Source of the DNA: Bemisia tabaci
Lineage: Eukaryota; Arthropoda; Insecta; Hemiptera; Aleyrodidae
DNA length: 64,000 bases
Assembly (NCBI RefSeq): GCF_918797505.1
Contig: NC_092794.1
Coordinates: forward strand, 70,035,345-70,099,344
Direction: 5' to 3'
Shown: positions 38,150-47,682 of the stretch, in pieces
Position numbering within the stretch: position 1 is the stretch's first letter
Layout of the letters: every line of letters begins with the position of its first letter
Program-made: the position numbers and the translations under genes
The notes under the pieces: generated by a model
What the model was told of the DNA's origin: nothing
What the model saw: the letters and a program-made list of their open reading frames with translations, nothing else
Database searches by the model: none

Positions 38150-38285
38150 CCAAGCAAGTATCACAATCTTCAGGGGACATCGCTCGTTCCCATGCGGTCT
38201 CCAATCTAAGTACTAACTACGCCCGACGTAACTTAACTTCGGTGATCGTCCTAGCGATTGAACCACTACACTACCTGCGCGTGTA
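38150..38285 (-). ncRNA. tRNA-like/5S rRNA-like chimera (SINE head or 5S pseudogene)
   Basis: Read on the minus strand, GATCACCGAAGTTAAG, ACGTCGGGCG and TTAGTACTTAGATTGGAGAC follow each other exactly as in eukaryotic 5S rRNA; this covers the internal promoter (A box, intermediate element, C box). The expected 5' third of 5S is replaced by GGTAGTGTAGTGGTT plus CAATCGCTAGGAC, which looks like the D-arm/A-box part of a tRNA. Downstream of the 5S match the sequence leaves 5S after about CATGGGAACG. It is not a functional 5S gene. It is most simply the head of a 5S-type SINE carried within the TIR element, or a 5S pseudogene. Confidence 0.65.
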
Positions 38286-39255
38286 CGTGTTAGGGGCGTA
38301 ATTTTACCATTTCAGGGCCCCCATTGGGGTAATTTTGCCAGCAAATGATGATTTTGTCTTTGAATGTGAATCCGATACTTAATTTTTCTATTATTCTTTT
38401 TTAATCAATCAACATGTAAATGAAGTTTTGTAAGTTACGTTTCTTTGAAAAAAAAATGGATCGCACTAAAATTCAAAATTAAAGCTAATGATGCAAAAAA
38501 AATAATGAAAGTTGAAATTATACAAAAAATATAAATTAGCAGATACAAAAATTGAAAGTAAAGGAGTAAAAAAGTTAGAAAAGAATTGAAAATAAAGTAG
38601 GAAAATTTTAAAAAAAATTGAGACTGAAACATTTTAAAAACAGTTAAAACTGAAAAAAATTAAAACCAAATTTAAAACTATTTTTTTTTATAAAAAAATA
38701 ATAATGCTTAAATAAATATATCTAAATACATATTTTAGCGGTGATAATATTTTTATCGATCTCATTTTTTGTTGTGTTTTAATTATTTAAGTGCCATCTT
38801 AAACGAAGAGGGTAAAACAAATTATTCAAGAGTGTGGCTACTTAAACTAGTTTTCCTTCCCTCTTAGAAAATCCCACCTTCTACAAAATATGCCTCTCTG
38901 AAAGATAAAGTTTGTGGTCCCCGTGTCCCGAGGAAATATTCCCCCACGAAAATGAAATAGGGTGGGGGAAGGGGGAGCCATCTCTACTTTTTGGGAGTGA
39001 GTGCGGTTCGATTAAGATTGATGTCAGAGACTTACCCTCTGAACCAAGTCCTGACCTCAGTCCCGCTTACCTCAGAGACATCTCTGCACTTAGGTAAGTC
39101 TTTCTCCCGACGTCAGTGCCTCTTACCTCAGTGCTGACTTCTTGGGTAAGTGCTTTAACACTTACGTCAGAGAAAACTGAACTGACCTCAGAGCAAATTG
39201 CACTGACCTCAGTGGAAAATTCACTGACCTAACACTTGCCATTTTTACCAGGGGT

Positions 39256-39474
39256 GAGTTTCGAACACTGACCACAGCTGTGAACAAATTGAGTGAACGT
39301 GGCCGAAATGCGGCGAGCAACTATATCACTGCTCTCAAGCCACTCAGATTGCCTATCGAGATATTGAAGGCGAACTTGCACAAACGAGTGGCAGACGACG
39401 TGAGTGCTGGCTGTCAGTTGTTCTGGCGTGCTTTAGGAGCCAAAACCGTACTTCGACCTAAGGCCTTTGAGTAG
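39256..39474 (+). other. Unrecognised open frame abutting the right TIR
   Basis: An open frame runs from the right terminus of the CCCTGG element to a TAG at 39472-39474, about 72 codons. It includes LPIEILKANLHKRVADDVSA and balanced, coding-like composition. There is no ATG at its start. I do not recognise the protein. It could be a fragment of a transposon-encoded protein or of a gene into which the element inserted. Confidence 0.25.
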
Positions 39475-39529
39475 GATATACCCTGACACTTTATGTCAAT
39501 TTTCTTTGGATTCTTGTTAAGAATATTCG

Positions 39530-39793
39530 CATGACCATTTGACCTTAGTGCGAAATCGCCAATCTCCGTTTGCGACGTTGTAAACACACTGTCAAACCTA
39601 GCATTTTCTTCGGAAAACCTGTCAACGTAATGTCCAAAAAAACTTCATTGATTTTTCGTTTCCGCCAGAGGAATATTCTGTAAAAGTTTCAAGCTAGGTA
39701 TAAATATGCTTTGTTGCTCTTCGGAGAAAGCAGAAGTGGAAATTTTGGAACATCGCTACGGAGATACGTGGTTTCGCAATTTTTCCATCGATA
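39530..39793. mobile_element. Foldback MITE, family A, copy 5
   Basis: The right end CCATCGATAT and the inner block GAGATACGTGGTTTCGCAAT match the other copies. The left end is eroded (ACCTTAGTGCGAAATCGCCA). The central block AGAGGAATATTCTGTAAAAG matches the copies at 566 and 11482. Confidence 0.65.
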
Positions 39794-39898
39794 TACTCAT
39801 TCAATTTTTAAGGGAGGGTGATGAACTTATAGGCGACATCCGATGTAGTTATTAGTTATAGGCTGATTCTGGTTAATGGCTAATGCCGTCTCATGAAT

Positions 39899-39974
39899 GG
39901 ATGTATTTATGCTAAAAGGAACTAAGTGCATAGGATTTGCATGTAACATAGTTCCTTTTAGCATAAATACGTCC
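39899..39974. mobile_element. 76-bp foldback MITE, GGACGTATTT family
   Basis: GGATGTATTTATGCTAAAAG and CTTTTAGCATAAATACGTCC are inverted repeats, with GAACTAAGTGCATAG and the complement-like ACATAGTTC inside. A close copy is at 54022-54097. Confidence 0.8.
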
Positions 39975-40502
39975 AAATGTGTGTCAGAAGAAAGCAAACA
40001 TTTTAAAAATGGCTTTCACGACGCATCCACTCTACCGTTGATGCCACACATTTACAATCAAAGGAAAAGTGAGGATGTGTTACGTATATACCAACGCAAC
40101 GGCATACTCATGCTGCGATTTAATGGCATCGTCTACGATGTAACGATGACGCGTCGCAAAAAGGAAAAAGAGAGAAAATGACAGGAAGTGACGGTCAGCT
40201 AAAACATCATATCGATGGCTAAAGTTGGTGGCAGGCGCGTGGTAGTTTGATTCTTGGGCGCGGAAATGTCGGTCCACTCAGAGGGGTTAAAAGTTTGAAA
40301 ATTTAACCCATCTAAAATGTAATTTTAAGCTATTTTTGCTGGTTAATGCCATCAGATTATGGCACAAAAATCGCAACATTATCGTATCGCTAGGAATTCG
40401 ACACTACTACTACCTTCTTTCTTTCTTCCTTTCTTTCTTTATTCTTCGTTTCTTTCTGCAAATTGGGGTGAGGGGGGGGGGGGGCGTGCGCTCCGACGTC
40501 CC

Positions 40503-41450
40503 CAGTGGCGTGCGGTCCGGATAAGCAAGGCAAGCACTGCTTGCCCAAAGATTTCTAAAGAAAGAAGAAAATTACACCTATTAAATGTTTTACATTTTAG
40601 CAAATATAATTTATAAAATGCGTTCAGTAAGTAAATTGCATTAAAAACAGAAAGAGAGGGAGACAGAAATACGTATAGAGCCACCAAAGTAGGAAAGCAG
40701 AAGAGCGGATGGAGGTGGCGCAGCGCGCTGCGCGGCCTGAACACGGGCCAACTCATGCGCTGGAGAATCGCTTGCGACCAGCTGAGCGGAGCGCCACTGC
40801 TCGGCGGCGGAATCAAGGCAGGCGGGGCGCGCGGTACGTTCCGAGTCCGAGCCCTTCGCTGCGCGATCGCAGCTCGCTTCTCTTGGCCATCTCTTGGCAC
40901 GTCGTCACCGCAGCGCGCTGCTTCTGCCTCCGATGCGCTATCTTGTTCCCTCTTTCCGTCGCGGTTGTAATTGCTCCTCCGGAGCAAATGCCATTATATT
41001 CTATAAAAGTTCGCTCACTTGGATCTAATTGGTGATGAATTAAACAATTCTCAATCATGTTTTAATGCAGAAAGCCTTTTTTTGGGGGAAATTTAAGTAA
41101 CTCAAAAAATTCTAAATGCTGTAGAATAAAGACTATAATACCTCAAATAAGTGGCAAAATTAGGAGTTATGAGTAAGGAGCCGTCCTCCAATGCTCAATA
41201 ACATTCGAAACAAGTTGAGTAAACGAAATCATAAATAAGAGAGAAAAAAATAAAAATACAGTTTTTCAAGACGTTACGTTCCATCAGATTTCATCCGAAA
41301 AATAGAGCAAATAGAGTAAAATTTTGAGAATTTTCTAGGGAGGCTAGGGGGAGGGGGAAGGGAAAGAGGCTACGTTAACAACCCCCCCCCCCCCCCCCGG
41401 ATGGCGAACGCTAGAGCTTGCCTTGTCACTGAACCCACCGCACGCCACTG
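40503..41450. mobile_element. Non-autonomous hAT element with 8-bp target duplication
   Basis: The termini CAGTGGCGTGCGGT and ACCGCACGCCACTG-like are inverted repeats. The flanks are identical 8-mers GACGTCCC at 40495-40502 and 41451-41458. A CAGTG start with an 8-bp duplication is diagnostic of hAT elements. The inner left end has CAAGGCAAGCACTGCTTGCC and the right end GAGCTTGCCTTGTCACTG. The 948-bp body has a GC-rich centre (about 40700-40990) and no transposase. It inserted into an older sequence reading through GACGTCCCCCTGGACCCGCC. Confidence 0.85.
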
Positions 41451-41458
41451 GACGTCCC

Positions 41459-42354
41459 CCTGGACCCGCCTATGGTTTAATGAAGAAAGCTATCAATTAA
41501 AGCAAAAATGCAGCTCGGAGTATGATCCCTGTGCCACAGAAATGGCCATGTCTCAAACATAGTTTCATTGATTGCGCAATGGATTCTAGGATTGAATTGA
41601 GTTATAGGGCTCCGTCACGAGGGAATTATGACGTACCGCTGTTACTTCCGAAGGATTCTTCGGTTGGGCGCGACAATCATCGATTACGTGGGTCGTAAAA
41701 ATTCGTGTAGATATTTTGATGTCAAAGACGAGGCTTTCGGTTTGCAAAACACCCAGGTCTGAATGACTTGATTGTTGCACTTGCGTAGTTGCAAATTCTT
41801 AATGCAATGTTAATGCCCATTCCTCATTCCTCGCTTTGCTAAACAGGATTTGATCAAATATAATGATTTTAAAACCAGATGGAGACACGGATAGTACCAA
41901 TAAACAACGTATTTTGCTCCGACAAGAATTCACGATTTCCTTTGATCTACAAAATTGGAATGGGAAAATAACACTTTTTAATGATATATTCGTAACGTTA
42001 AAATTATTACTATATTCATTATTCTGTTTTCTTTTTATTAAGCCAAAATTAATTTTACGCGAATCAAGTTTCAGAATCGCTGCATCGCTTATACATCGAC
42101 CGAGTTGCTGAATCGTTGCAATTAAGATACTCATTTACCCTTTAATTGTGGCAAAAACCGAGCAGGGACCGTCAAAAGAAATAACGCGTGGTCCTAGTTT
42201 TGCGGCGATTTTAGCGTCGCGCAAGCCAAGGAAGGGAGCTCAGTCGAGTGTCGAGCCATCTTCACAATGTGATGCGCCTTCATTCCAGTTAGCGGCATTG
42301 TGCCGATACCCGTGGTCGAGTAGTTATCGCTAATAACTCTCGCATTGAGTTTAG
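41459..42354. other. Gene-free stretch
   Basis: Short open frames occur but none has recognisable similarity or a proper start and splice context. No repeat family from elsewhere in the window was recognised here. Confidence 0.4.
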
Positions 42355-42500
42355 TGAATTGCGAGAAGTATTCATGCTGTCTTGTAGGCGCTAATGTGCG
42401 CCTGACGCCGACCGCACTGTTAGGCGCCATGCGTAAAGTATTCCTGCAGTCTTGCAGGCGCTGATATGAGTTTGACATCGACCGCACCGTGTTCGGCGCG
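42355..42500. repeat. Two tandem GGCGCTAATNTG / AGTATTC monomers
   Basis: Two units of about 75 bp, each with a GAAGTATTC- or AAAGTATTCCTGCAGTCTTG-type part followed by AGGCGCT and GACCGCAC. They are the reverse orientation of the monomers at 52615 and 62990. Confidence 0.65.
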
Positions 42501-43398
42501 AGTATTCGAACTCGCGTTAGGATAATCACGGCATCGAACAATGGGGCTTCAAAGGCCCATGTTGTGTTTCAGCGCCGTATGAGCAGTCCAACGTTGCCTC
42601 GTTTCTCCCGATAAAACATTTTTTTCTAAGAAAAGTTATACAAGTTTTCTGTGTTCACTTTTTTAGATTGAATGAACCATTAAACAAGTTAAGAATTTAA
42701 GCACTCTAATACACGGTTCTTCAACAGAATTTCATGCAGAACACGATTTGCGCAACGAAAACTGCTGAAATCAACTTGTAGCTAAAGCTATTTACGTTTG
42801 TATTGTCCATTGGTTACGGGAACTGAATTCAAAGTGTGTGCAGCTTGAGCTTAGCGTCAAGATTGATGTTGCCATATTTTCATATATTACCAAGACTGTC
42901 ATGGTGACATTTGGCGTGCAATTTAACCCTTGTAAATTAGTCTTTCTTCCATGAGCGGAAAGGTTGAATTTATCCATAAAAGACGTTATTACCACGGTAA
43001 AGAGTTAATATAGGGAGAGGATATTCTCGTTTTTTATTACAAAAATTTTGGGTTTTCAATTTTTACCATCGAATAACCATTTCTGCGATCAAAAATTGCT
43101 ATGTCAGCAAGAAAAAATCTTCGCAGAATAAAAATTAATCGCGGTACCAAAGTAAAGAGCGTGCAATTATACTTATGAATCACCTTCGAAGTGGGAATTT
43201 TAATTTTTTTTCAGATATATTAATGATAAATGCACTCGTTGGACCAGCTTTCTACCGAGGTCAGGAACAATTAATTTTGCTTGCCCTCGATTAAAACACG
43301 CTACAACAACGGTTCTCATGCTTAAATTTTCTGTGAATATCTTGAAATACATTCGGGAAAATCGCTGAAAATTTTAATGAGAAATAATGCTTTGTTTG

Positions 43399-43431
<33 letters not shown>

Positions 43432-43628
43432 CACGAGTTTAGGTATGCAACACCGCAATCGGGGATACATAGGTTTTTTTTGTGTCAAGCCGTGTATTTG
43501 ACATCATTCAGGGAAGGCGTTGGTGAGATAACTATTCGACTACGGGTGATGCCCAAATTGCCGCTAGCTGAAATTGAAGGCGCATCACACCGCGACAATG
43601 ACACGACCAAGCTGCGGAGGCTGACGCG
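42501..43628. other. Gene-free stretch with a MITE half-end and a poly(A) tract
   Basis: Near 42570-42640 is a partial CGCCGTATGAGCA...GATAAAACAT sequence related to the CTGCCGTGCTAAGG MITE family. A 31-bp A run lies at 43399-43429. A fragment like a family A MITE (ACACCGCAATCGGGGATACA) follows at about 43449. No gene. Confidence 0.5.
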
Positions 43629-43870
43629 GCGCAGAGGGGATAGAGTCAATCAGAGAGGTCGAATATAAACTTTTTTACTAAAACTGCGAATTTTGATGTT
43701 GACTTCGTCACATTCTAAATTTTAAGGGGAATTTCTGGAAGAAAATTTCACTAGGAATAGCCAATTAAACCACTTTTAGAATCTCAAAATTTTGTATAAA
43801 CGAAGTTATGAGCGTTTAAAGTTTCAAAATCGTGTCCGACTTCTCCTATTGACTCGATCCACTGTGTGGT
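43629..43870. mobile_element. Foldback MITE, family B, uninterrupted copy
   Basis: The right end TTGACTCGATCCACTGTG and left ATAGAGTCAATCAGAGAGGT mirror each other. The interior reads TTTTGTATAAACGAAGTTAT, which is the empty-site version of the sequence split by two insertions in the copy at 46631. Confidence 0.75.
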
Positions 43871-44109
43871 GCTGAAATCGCCGCAAAACTAGGAACAAGC
43901 GTCACAATTTTCGACTCACGTTTTCTTCCCGTTCTTATCATAATTTTACAAAAAAAAAATATGTATGTTAATTACAACGATTCAGAATCTCGGACCTGGT
44001 TTGATTTTTGTATTTAAAAAAAAACAAAAAACCTGGTTCCTGAAGCCCAGCAATTTTGGAACCCAGCGCCGGTTCCGGTTTTACCTAACCCATGGTCTGG
44101 GTTCCACTT

Positions 44110-44336
44110 CCGGTCCCATTTTCACTTTTTTTTCCCCCCACACTTCAAGTATCCCACAAGGGATAATCCTGCGCTTTACCATCCCTAGAGCCCCATCCCC
44201 CTCCGTCCCTAATCAAGCCAGCCGCAGGTAACCGTTGCTTGAGACCAAACTCGGGTCACCTGACCGGGAATCGAACCCGAAACCTCCCGATCATAGAGCA
44301 GGCGCTACAACCACTACACCACAGGAGGCCGACGAC
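44110..44336 (-). mobile_element. tRNA-derived SINE
   Basis: On the minus strand the A box TGGTGTAGTGGTTGTAGCG and B box GGTTCGATTCC are properly spaced, and the T arm CCGGG..CCCGG pairs. The acceptor stem does not pair, so it is not a working tRNA. About 150 bp of non-tRNA body follows. The 3' end and target duplication were not resolved. Confidence 0.75.
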
Positions 44337-44733
44337 AAAACTTGAATATTCCAGGCTCCAAGGTTCTGGGTTCTGGTTTCCTACTGACACAAGGTAAGTT
44401 TTTATTTATCTAACTATTCATTAATTTTTTGGGGCTATGCGGCAACGCACCACGAATCGTGGGCAGGTTCGGGAATCGAGAGGAGAAACCTTATCAGCAA
44501 CGCTACCTCTCTTCGGTGATAAAACATAAAAACAGTAAAACACAGACTCTCACATCCAAACAAATCGTAGGCAAACATATTACGGTAATAAATATTTGTT
44601 CGATGACACTCGAGAGACAGTCCGACGCGACGGTGACGCGGTCTGAATGGGCCAGGCGCTGATGAATACATGGTTGCCTTTTTTTTGCATTTATAGCGGA
44701 GTGCAGCATGACCAAAAAGTGCAGAAACTTATT

Positions 44734-44952
44734 CTGCCGTGCTAAGGAAAAACACCGTATGAGCATTTAGGCGTTGCCAAATCTCCTTTAATAAATCACG
44801 AATTTTCGAGAAAATTTGTAAAAGTTTTTCCTCCAATTTTTTAGATAAGTTTGTTCGCAATTTCACCTAAATTTTTTAAAAATTACAAGGAAAAATATCC
44901 AAAGCTTCCTTCAAAAATGAACATTTCATCAAAGGAAATTTGGCAACTCTTG
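44734..44952. mobile_element. Foldback MITE, CTGCCGTGCTAAGG family, copy 1
   Basis: It starts CTGCCGTGCTAAGGAAAAAC then CGTATGAGCATTTAGGCGTT. The right arm (ATCAAAGGAAATTTGGCAAC) is present but the outermost right terminus is lost. Related copies are at 56180, 58664 and 62443. Confidence 0.75.
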
Positions 44953-45139
44953 ATCGGCAACTCTCAAATCAGTGCGATTTTTCCCTAGTTTTTCCAAAGA
45001 GCTGATTTAATTAGGAGGCATCTTCATGGTGTGTAAAATTTAAAAAAAAATATTTTTTGAACCTTCATTTTTCTTGACGCGGTGATTAGTTTTCTACGAT
45101 ACCAGCCATTGCAAATCAACGTCTGTCCTGATAATAATT

Positions 45140-45288
45140 GGACTTAATTTTGCAATTAAGAACTAAACCCGGGTTTTCCATATCAGCACCTACTTGCGCA
45201 GGAAAACGTATGGCACATACATTGTCTTTAATTCGTAATTTTCGTGGCAATGCGCAAAAAATTGTAGTTCTTCATTGCAAATTAGTTC
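45140..45288. mobile_element. Foldback MITE, GGACTNNATTTTGCAATT family, AATT duplication
   Basis: Left GGACTTAATTTTGCAATTAA and right TTCATTGCAAATTAGTTC are inverted. AATT flanks both sides (45136-45139, 45289-45292). Inside are the GTATGGCACATACATTGT words typical of the family. Confidence 0.7.
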
Positions 45289-45360
45289 AATTGGACAGAA
45301 ACGCGTAGAATGTTCTTACCGATATCATAAGACTTTCACTCGGGGCAGTGAAGATTCAAC

Positions 45361-45504
45361 CGGGCTACATTTTGTAATTCGAAACTACAATTTCTGGATT
45401 AGTTTAGAAACAAAGTATGTACCATTAGTTTCCTTATGCGCATAGGTAAGTGTTCTTACCAATGAGCCGGTAATCGTAATTCCGAATTGCAAAATGTAGT
45501 TTAA
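45361..45504. mobile_element. Foldback MITE, GGACTNNATTTTGCAATT family, second copy
   Basis: Left GGGCTACATTTTGTAATTCG and right CGAATTGCAAAATGTAGTTT mirror each other. The interior has AAGTATGTACCATTAGTTTC and ATGCGCATAGG. The outer bases are eroded. Confidence 0.65.
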
Positions 45505-45935
45505 CTGACATCAGCAGAGAACCAACTATGATTCTTACATGTAAATTGTAATAATTGTGGAGTTAGGTACAAAAACGGCCCCTATAGTATCGCGGTTCCG
45601 CAAAACAGAGAATCATCATTTTATTATGGTGCCAGTTTGGTACATTATCAGGTACAGCATTGGGTGAGGTCAAAAAAAAGTTAGCCACACATCCTCAAGT
45701 TCAAGTGTGCACGATTGAAATAAAGAAAGTTATTATTGGAAATGAGAAATGACAGAAATACAGTAGGTGTATCCGGGTCATTTCCGCATAGAACGACTGA
45801 TTTGAGAGGTACATTTTTGCATGTGTTTAAATCCCTGGTGCTTAGGCCGTTTTTGTATAGAATCACTTTTGACCTATGTGGGATGCAAATAAGAATTTCT
45901 AAAAAGGGAAGAAAAAACTGATACCTACAGAAGAA

Positions 45936-45938
<3 letters not shown>

Positions 45939-45977
<39 letters not shown>
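45939..45977. repeat. Poly(T) tract, 39 bp
   Basis: An uninterrupted T run. It could be the tail of a minus-oriented retroposon, but no body was recognised. Confidence 0.85.
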
Positions 45978-45981
<4 letters not shown>

Positions 45982-46257
45982 AAAAGAGAACAATTAGAAA
46001 AAAGTTAGGAAAAATTAGAAAAAAATTGAAAATTTTTTCACATAACATAATGACATTATGTATTATCCGAAAAGTCGTTCTCCGCCACAACGGCCCGAGT
46101 GGGGTCGGGCCGTTTTTGCACCTAACTCCTCAATTTTTAGCAGAGAGTTTAGAAGGCGCATTTTCGCGCGGACTTTCGACGATAAAGGTTGAGTCCCCTC
46201 AGAGCAAAACTATTCGATTGAGGTTAATTCTCTTTTGATGGGAAAGCAATAAGTTCA

Positions 46258-46352
46258 CGTGGGTCTCGCGGGAGGCTGAGCCCTGGAGAAGTCGACAGCT
46301 CGTTGGTAGCGCCGAAGACTCAAGAGACGCCTACTCGCTGCTCCCGCGAGGA
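46258..46352. repeat. GC-rich hairpin
   Basis: TCTCGCGGGAG at about 46263 pairs with CTCCCGCGAGGA near 46342. The loop has further partial pairing. It contrasts with the AT-rich surroundings. Identity unknown; possibly a short foldback element. Confidence 0.5.
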
Positions 46353-46813
46353 GAAAACGCCTAAAAGCCAAGTATAGCCGTAGAAAGTATTCAAATAGCC
46401 ATTATCCCTCATCTGCCCAAGTGTGTGAATGCGCCTCTCTTCAAATATTGTTCGAATGTTCGGATGTTCGATTTGTTTGAAGTTTGATTGCCGTCGTGTT
46501 CCGAGTCTTCCTGCCTCTCGCCGCCCTGTTGTCGCGCCTCCCGCAATCCACTCTCCTCTCCGCGGACACCACTCAGGAGCTTTCTACGGGTTGGCAAACG
46601 AGTCACGCAGATTCTACTACGTTGACGGCGCGGCAAACAGTGGAAAAATTTTATATCCGACCAATCTGATTGAGGTCGGACACGAAATTTTTGACTAAAA
46701 TTGCAAATTTTGATGTTTGTTTCGTCATATTTTAAATTTTATGGGGAGGTTCGAGAAGAAAATTACACGAGAGAACCAATGGAACTACTTTTAGAACCTC
46801 TAAATTTTGTATA

Positions 46814-47256
46814 TTTCGCAAGCAAATAGTGAAACAGGCATTTCGTCAAATGCCTAGGCATATAGTCAAATATTCTGACTTACAAAAACATTTCAGATTC
46901 TTCTCCTAATTACAGGTAGAAAAATTCATCGCGCTTGAAAGAATGAATTCTGTGCAACAATGTGCATCATACAAAAATATTTTGAACGATTTTTAGCTCC
47001 TGAACGAACACCTATCTTGAAATCCGCAGCATGTCACAAAATACAACATTTTTAAAATTTTAAAATAAAAATACATTTAAAGCATTTGTAGAGGAAGAAA
47101 GAAGAAGAATTCATAGATCTGTTGAGTTATATCTCCCAAAATATTGAAAATTCGTGAATTCTTCGCCATAGTTTACAATATTTCGTAATCCGTCAAAATT
47201 TGATTACTTGCCTAGGCATTTGATGAAATGCCTCATTTGACTAATTGCCGGCGACA
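46814..47256. mobile_element. Nested MITE 1 (GGCATTTCGTCAAATGCCTA arms), TATA duplication
   Basis: The arms carry GGCATTTCGTCAAATGCCTA on the left and TAGGCATTTGATGAAATGCC on the right; pairing extends about 58 bp with mismatches. TATA lies on both sides (46810-46813 and 47257-47260). Confidence 0.75.
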
Positions 47257-47260
47257 TATA

Positions 47261-47497
47261 TGAGGACTCATCTGTAACAATAGCGGATGTGAAAAATTAC
47301 CTTTGCGAAACACATTCAAAAAACTGTTTTGGCATCGGGAAAATGTTGAGAAAATACTTGAGATGTGATCCTCGAGATCTGTACATTATGCCAGAGCCAA
47401 ACATATCAAATTTTTGTGTGAAAAAAAAAAACAGTTTTTTAAGCGTGTTTCGAAAAGGTAATTTTTCACATCCGCTATTGTTACAGATAAGTCCTCA
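47261..47497. mobile_element. Nested MITE 2 (TGAGGAC...GTCCTCA), TATA duplication
   Basis: The left arm CTGTAACAATAGCGGATGTG and following AAAAATTACC pair with GGTAATTTTTCACATCCGCT and ATTGTTACAG on the right. An inner AAACTGTTTT / AAAACAGTTTTTT pair continues the foldback. TATA flanks it at 47257-47260 and 47498-47501, the first shared with nested MITE 1. Confidence 0.85.
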
Positions 47498-47682
47498 TAT
47501 ACGGAGTTATAAGCGTTCAAAGTTTCCAATTAATCCGACCCTTCTTTGACTCGATCCACTGTGCGGCACTGCGAGACGCGCAAGTGCGGCAACCGGGCGG
47601 CTAACGACGTCGACGCCACGCGACGGCGACGTACGGACGACGCGAAAGGCCCAAGACGGCGGAAGTAATCGGGCGAATTTTT

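Larger units (their letters stand above)
37866..39253. mobile_element. 1.39-kb TIR element with CCCTGGTAAAAATGGCAAGTG ends
   Basis: A 21-bp perfect terminal inverted repeat (CCCTGGTAAAAATGGCAAGT plus G) bounds the element. Subterminal regions are packed with short ACTGACCTCAG / CTGAGGTCAGT-type words on both sides, as in many DNA transposons. The middle is very AT-rich (38390-38720) and has no transposase. A nested palindrome and a 5S-like sequence lie inside. The smaller element at 3315-4259 shares the outer termini. Superfamily not determined. Confidence 0.8.
46631..47565. mobile_element. Foldback MITE, family B, split by two nested MITEs
   Basis: Family B sequence runs to TTTTGTATA at 46813 and resumes at about 47498 with TATACGGAGTTATAAGCG, ending CTCGATCCACTGTG. 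The 684 bp between hold two other elements, listed separately. Confidence 0.75.

Noticed and set aside
38190..38265. Functional 5S rRNA gene
   Set aside because: The 5' third is not 5S sequence and the 3' end departs before the closing stem, so it could not fold as 5S rRNA.
40439..40987. 182-codon minus-strand open frame
   Set aside because: It crosses the left boundary of the hAT element and rests on GC-rich non-coding sequence; not similar to any transposase.
42148..42333. Open frame with coding-like composition
   Set aside because: It starts at GTG, lacks splice signals and similarity, and runs toward the tandem monomer region.
44255..44336. tRNA gene on the minus strand
   Set aside because: The acceptor stem pairs only partly and a non-tRNA body follows; better explained as a SINE head.
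46484..46669. Open frame with a signal-peptide-like hydrophobic start
   Set aside because: It has no ATG (TTG preceded by an in-frame TGA), no acceptor site, and runs into a family B MITE.
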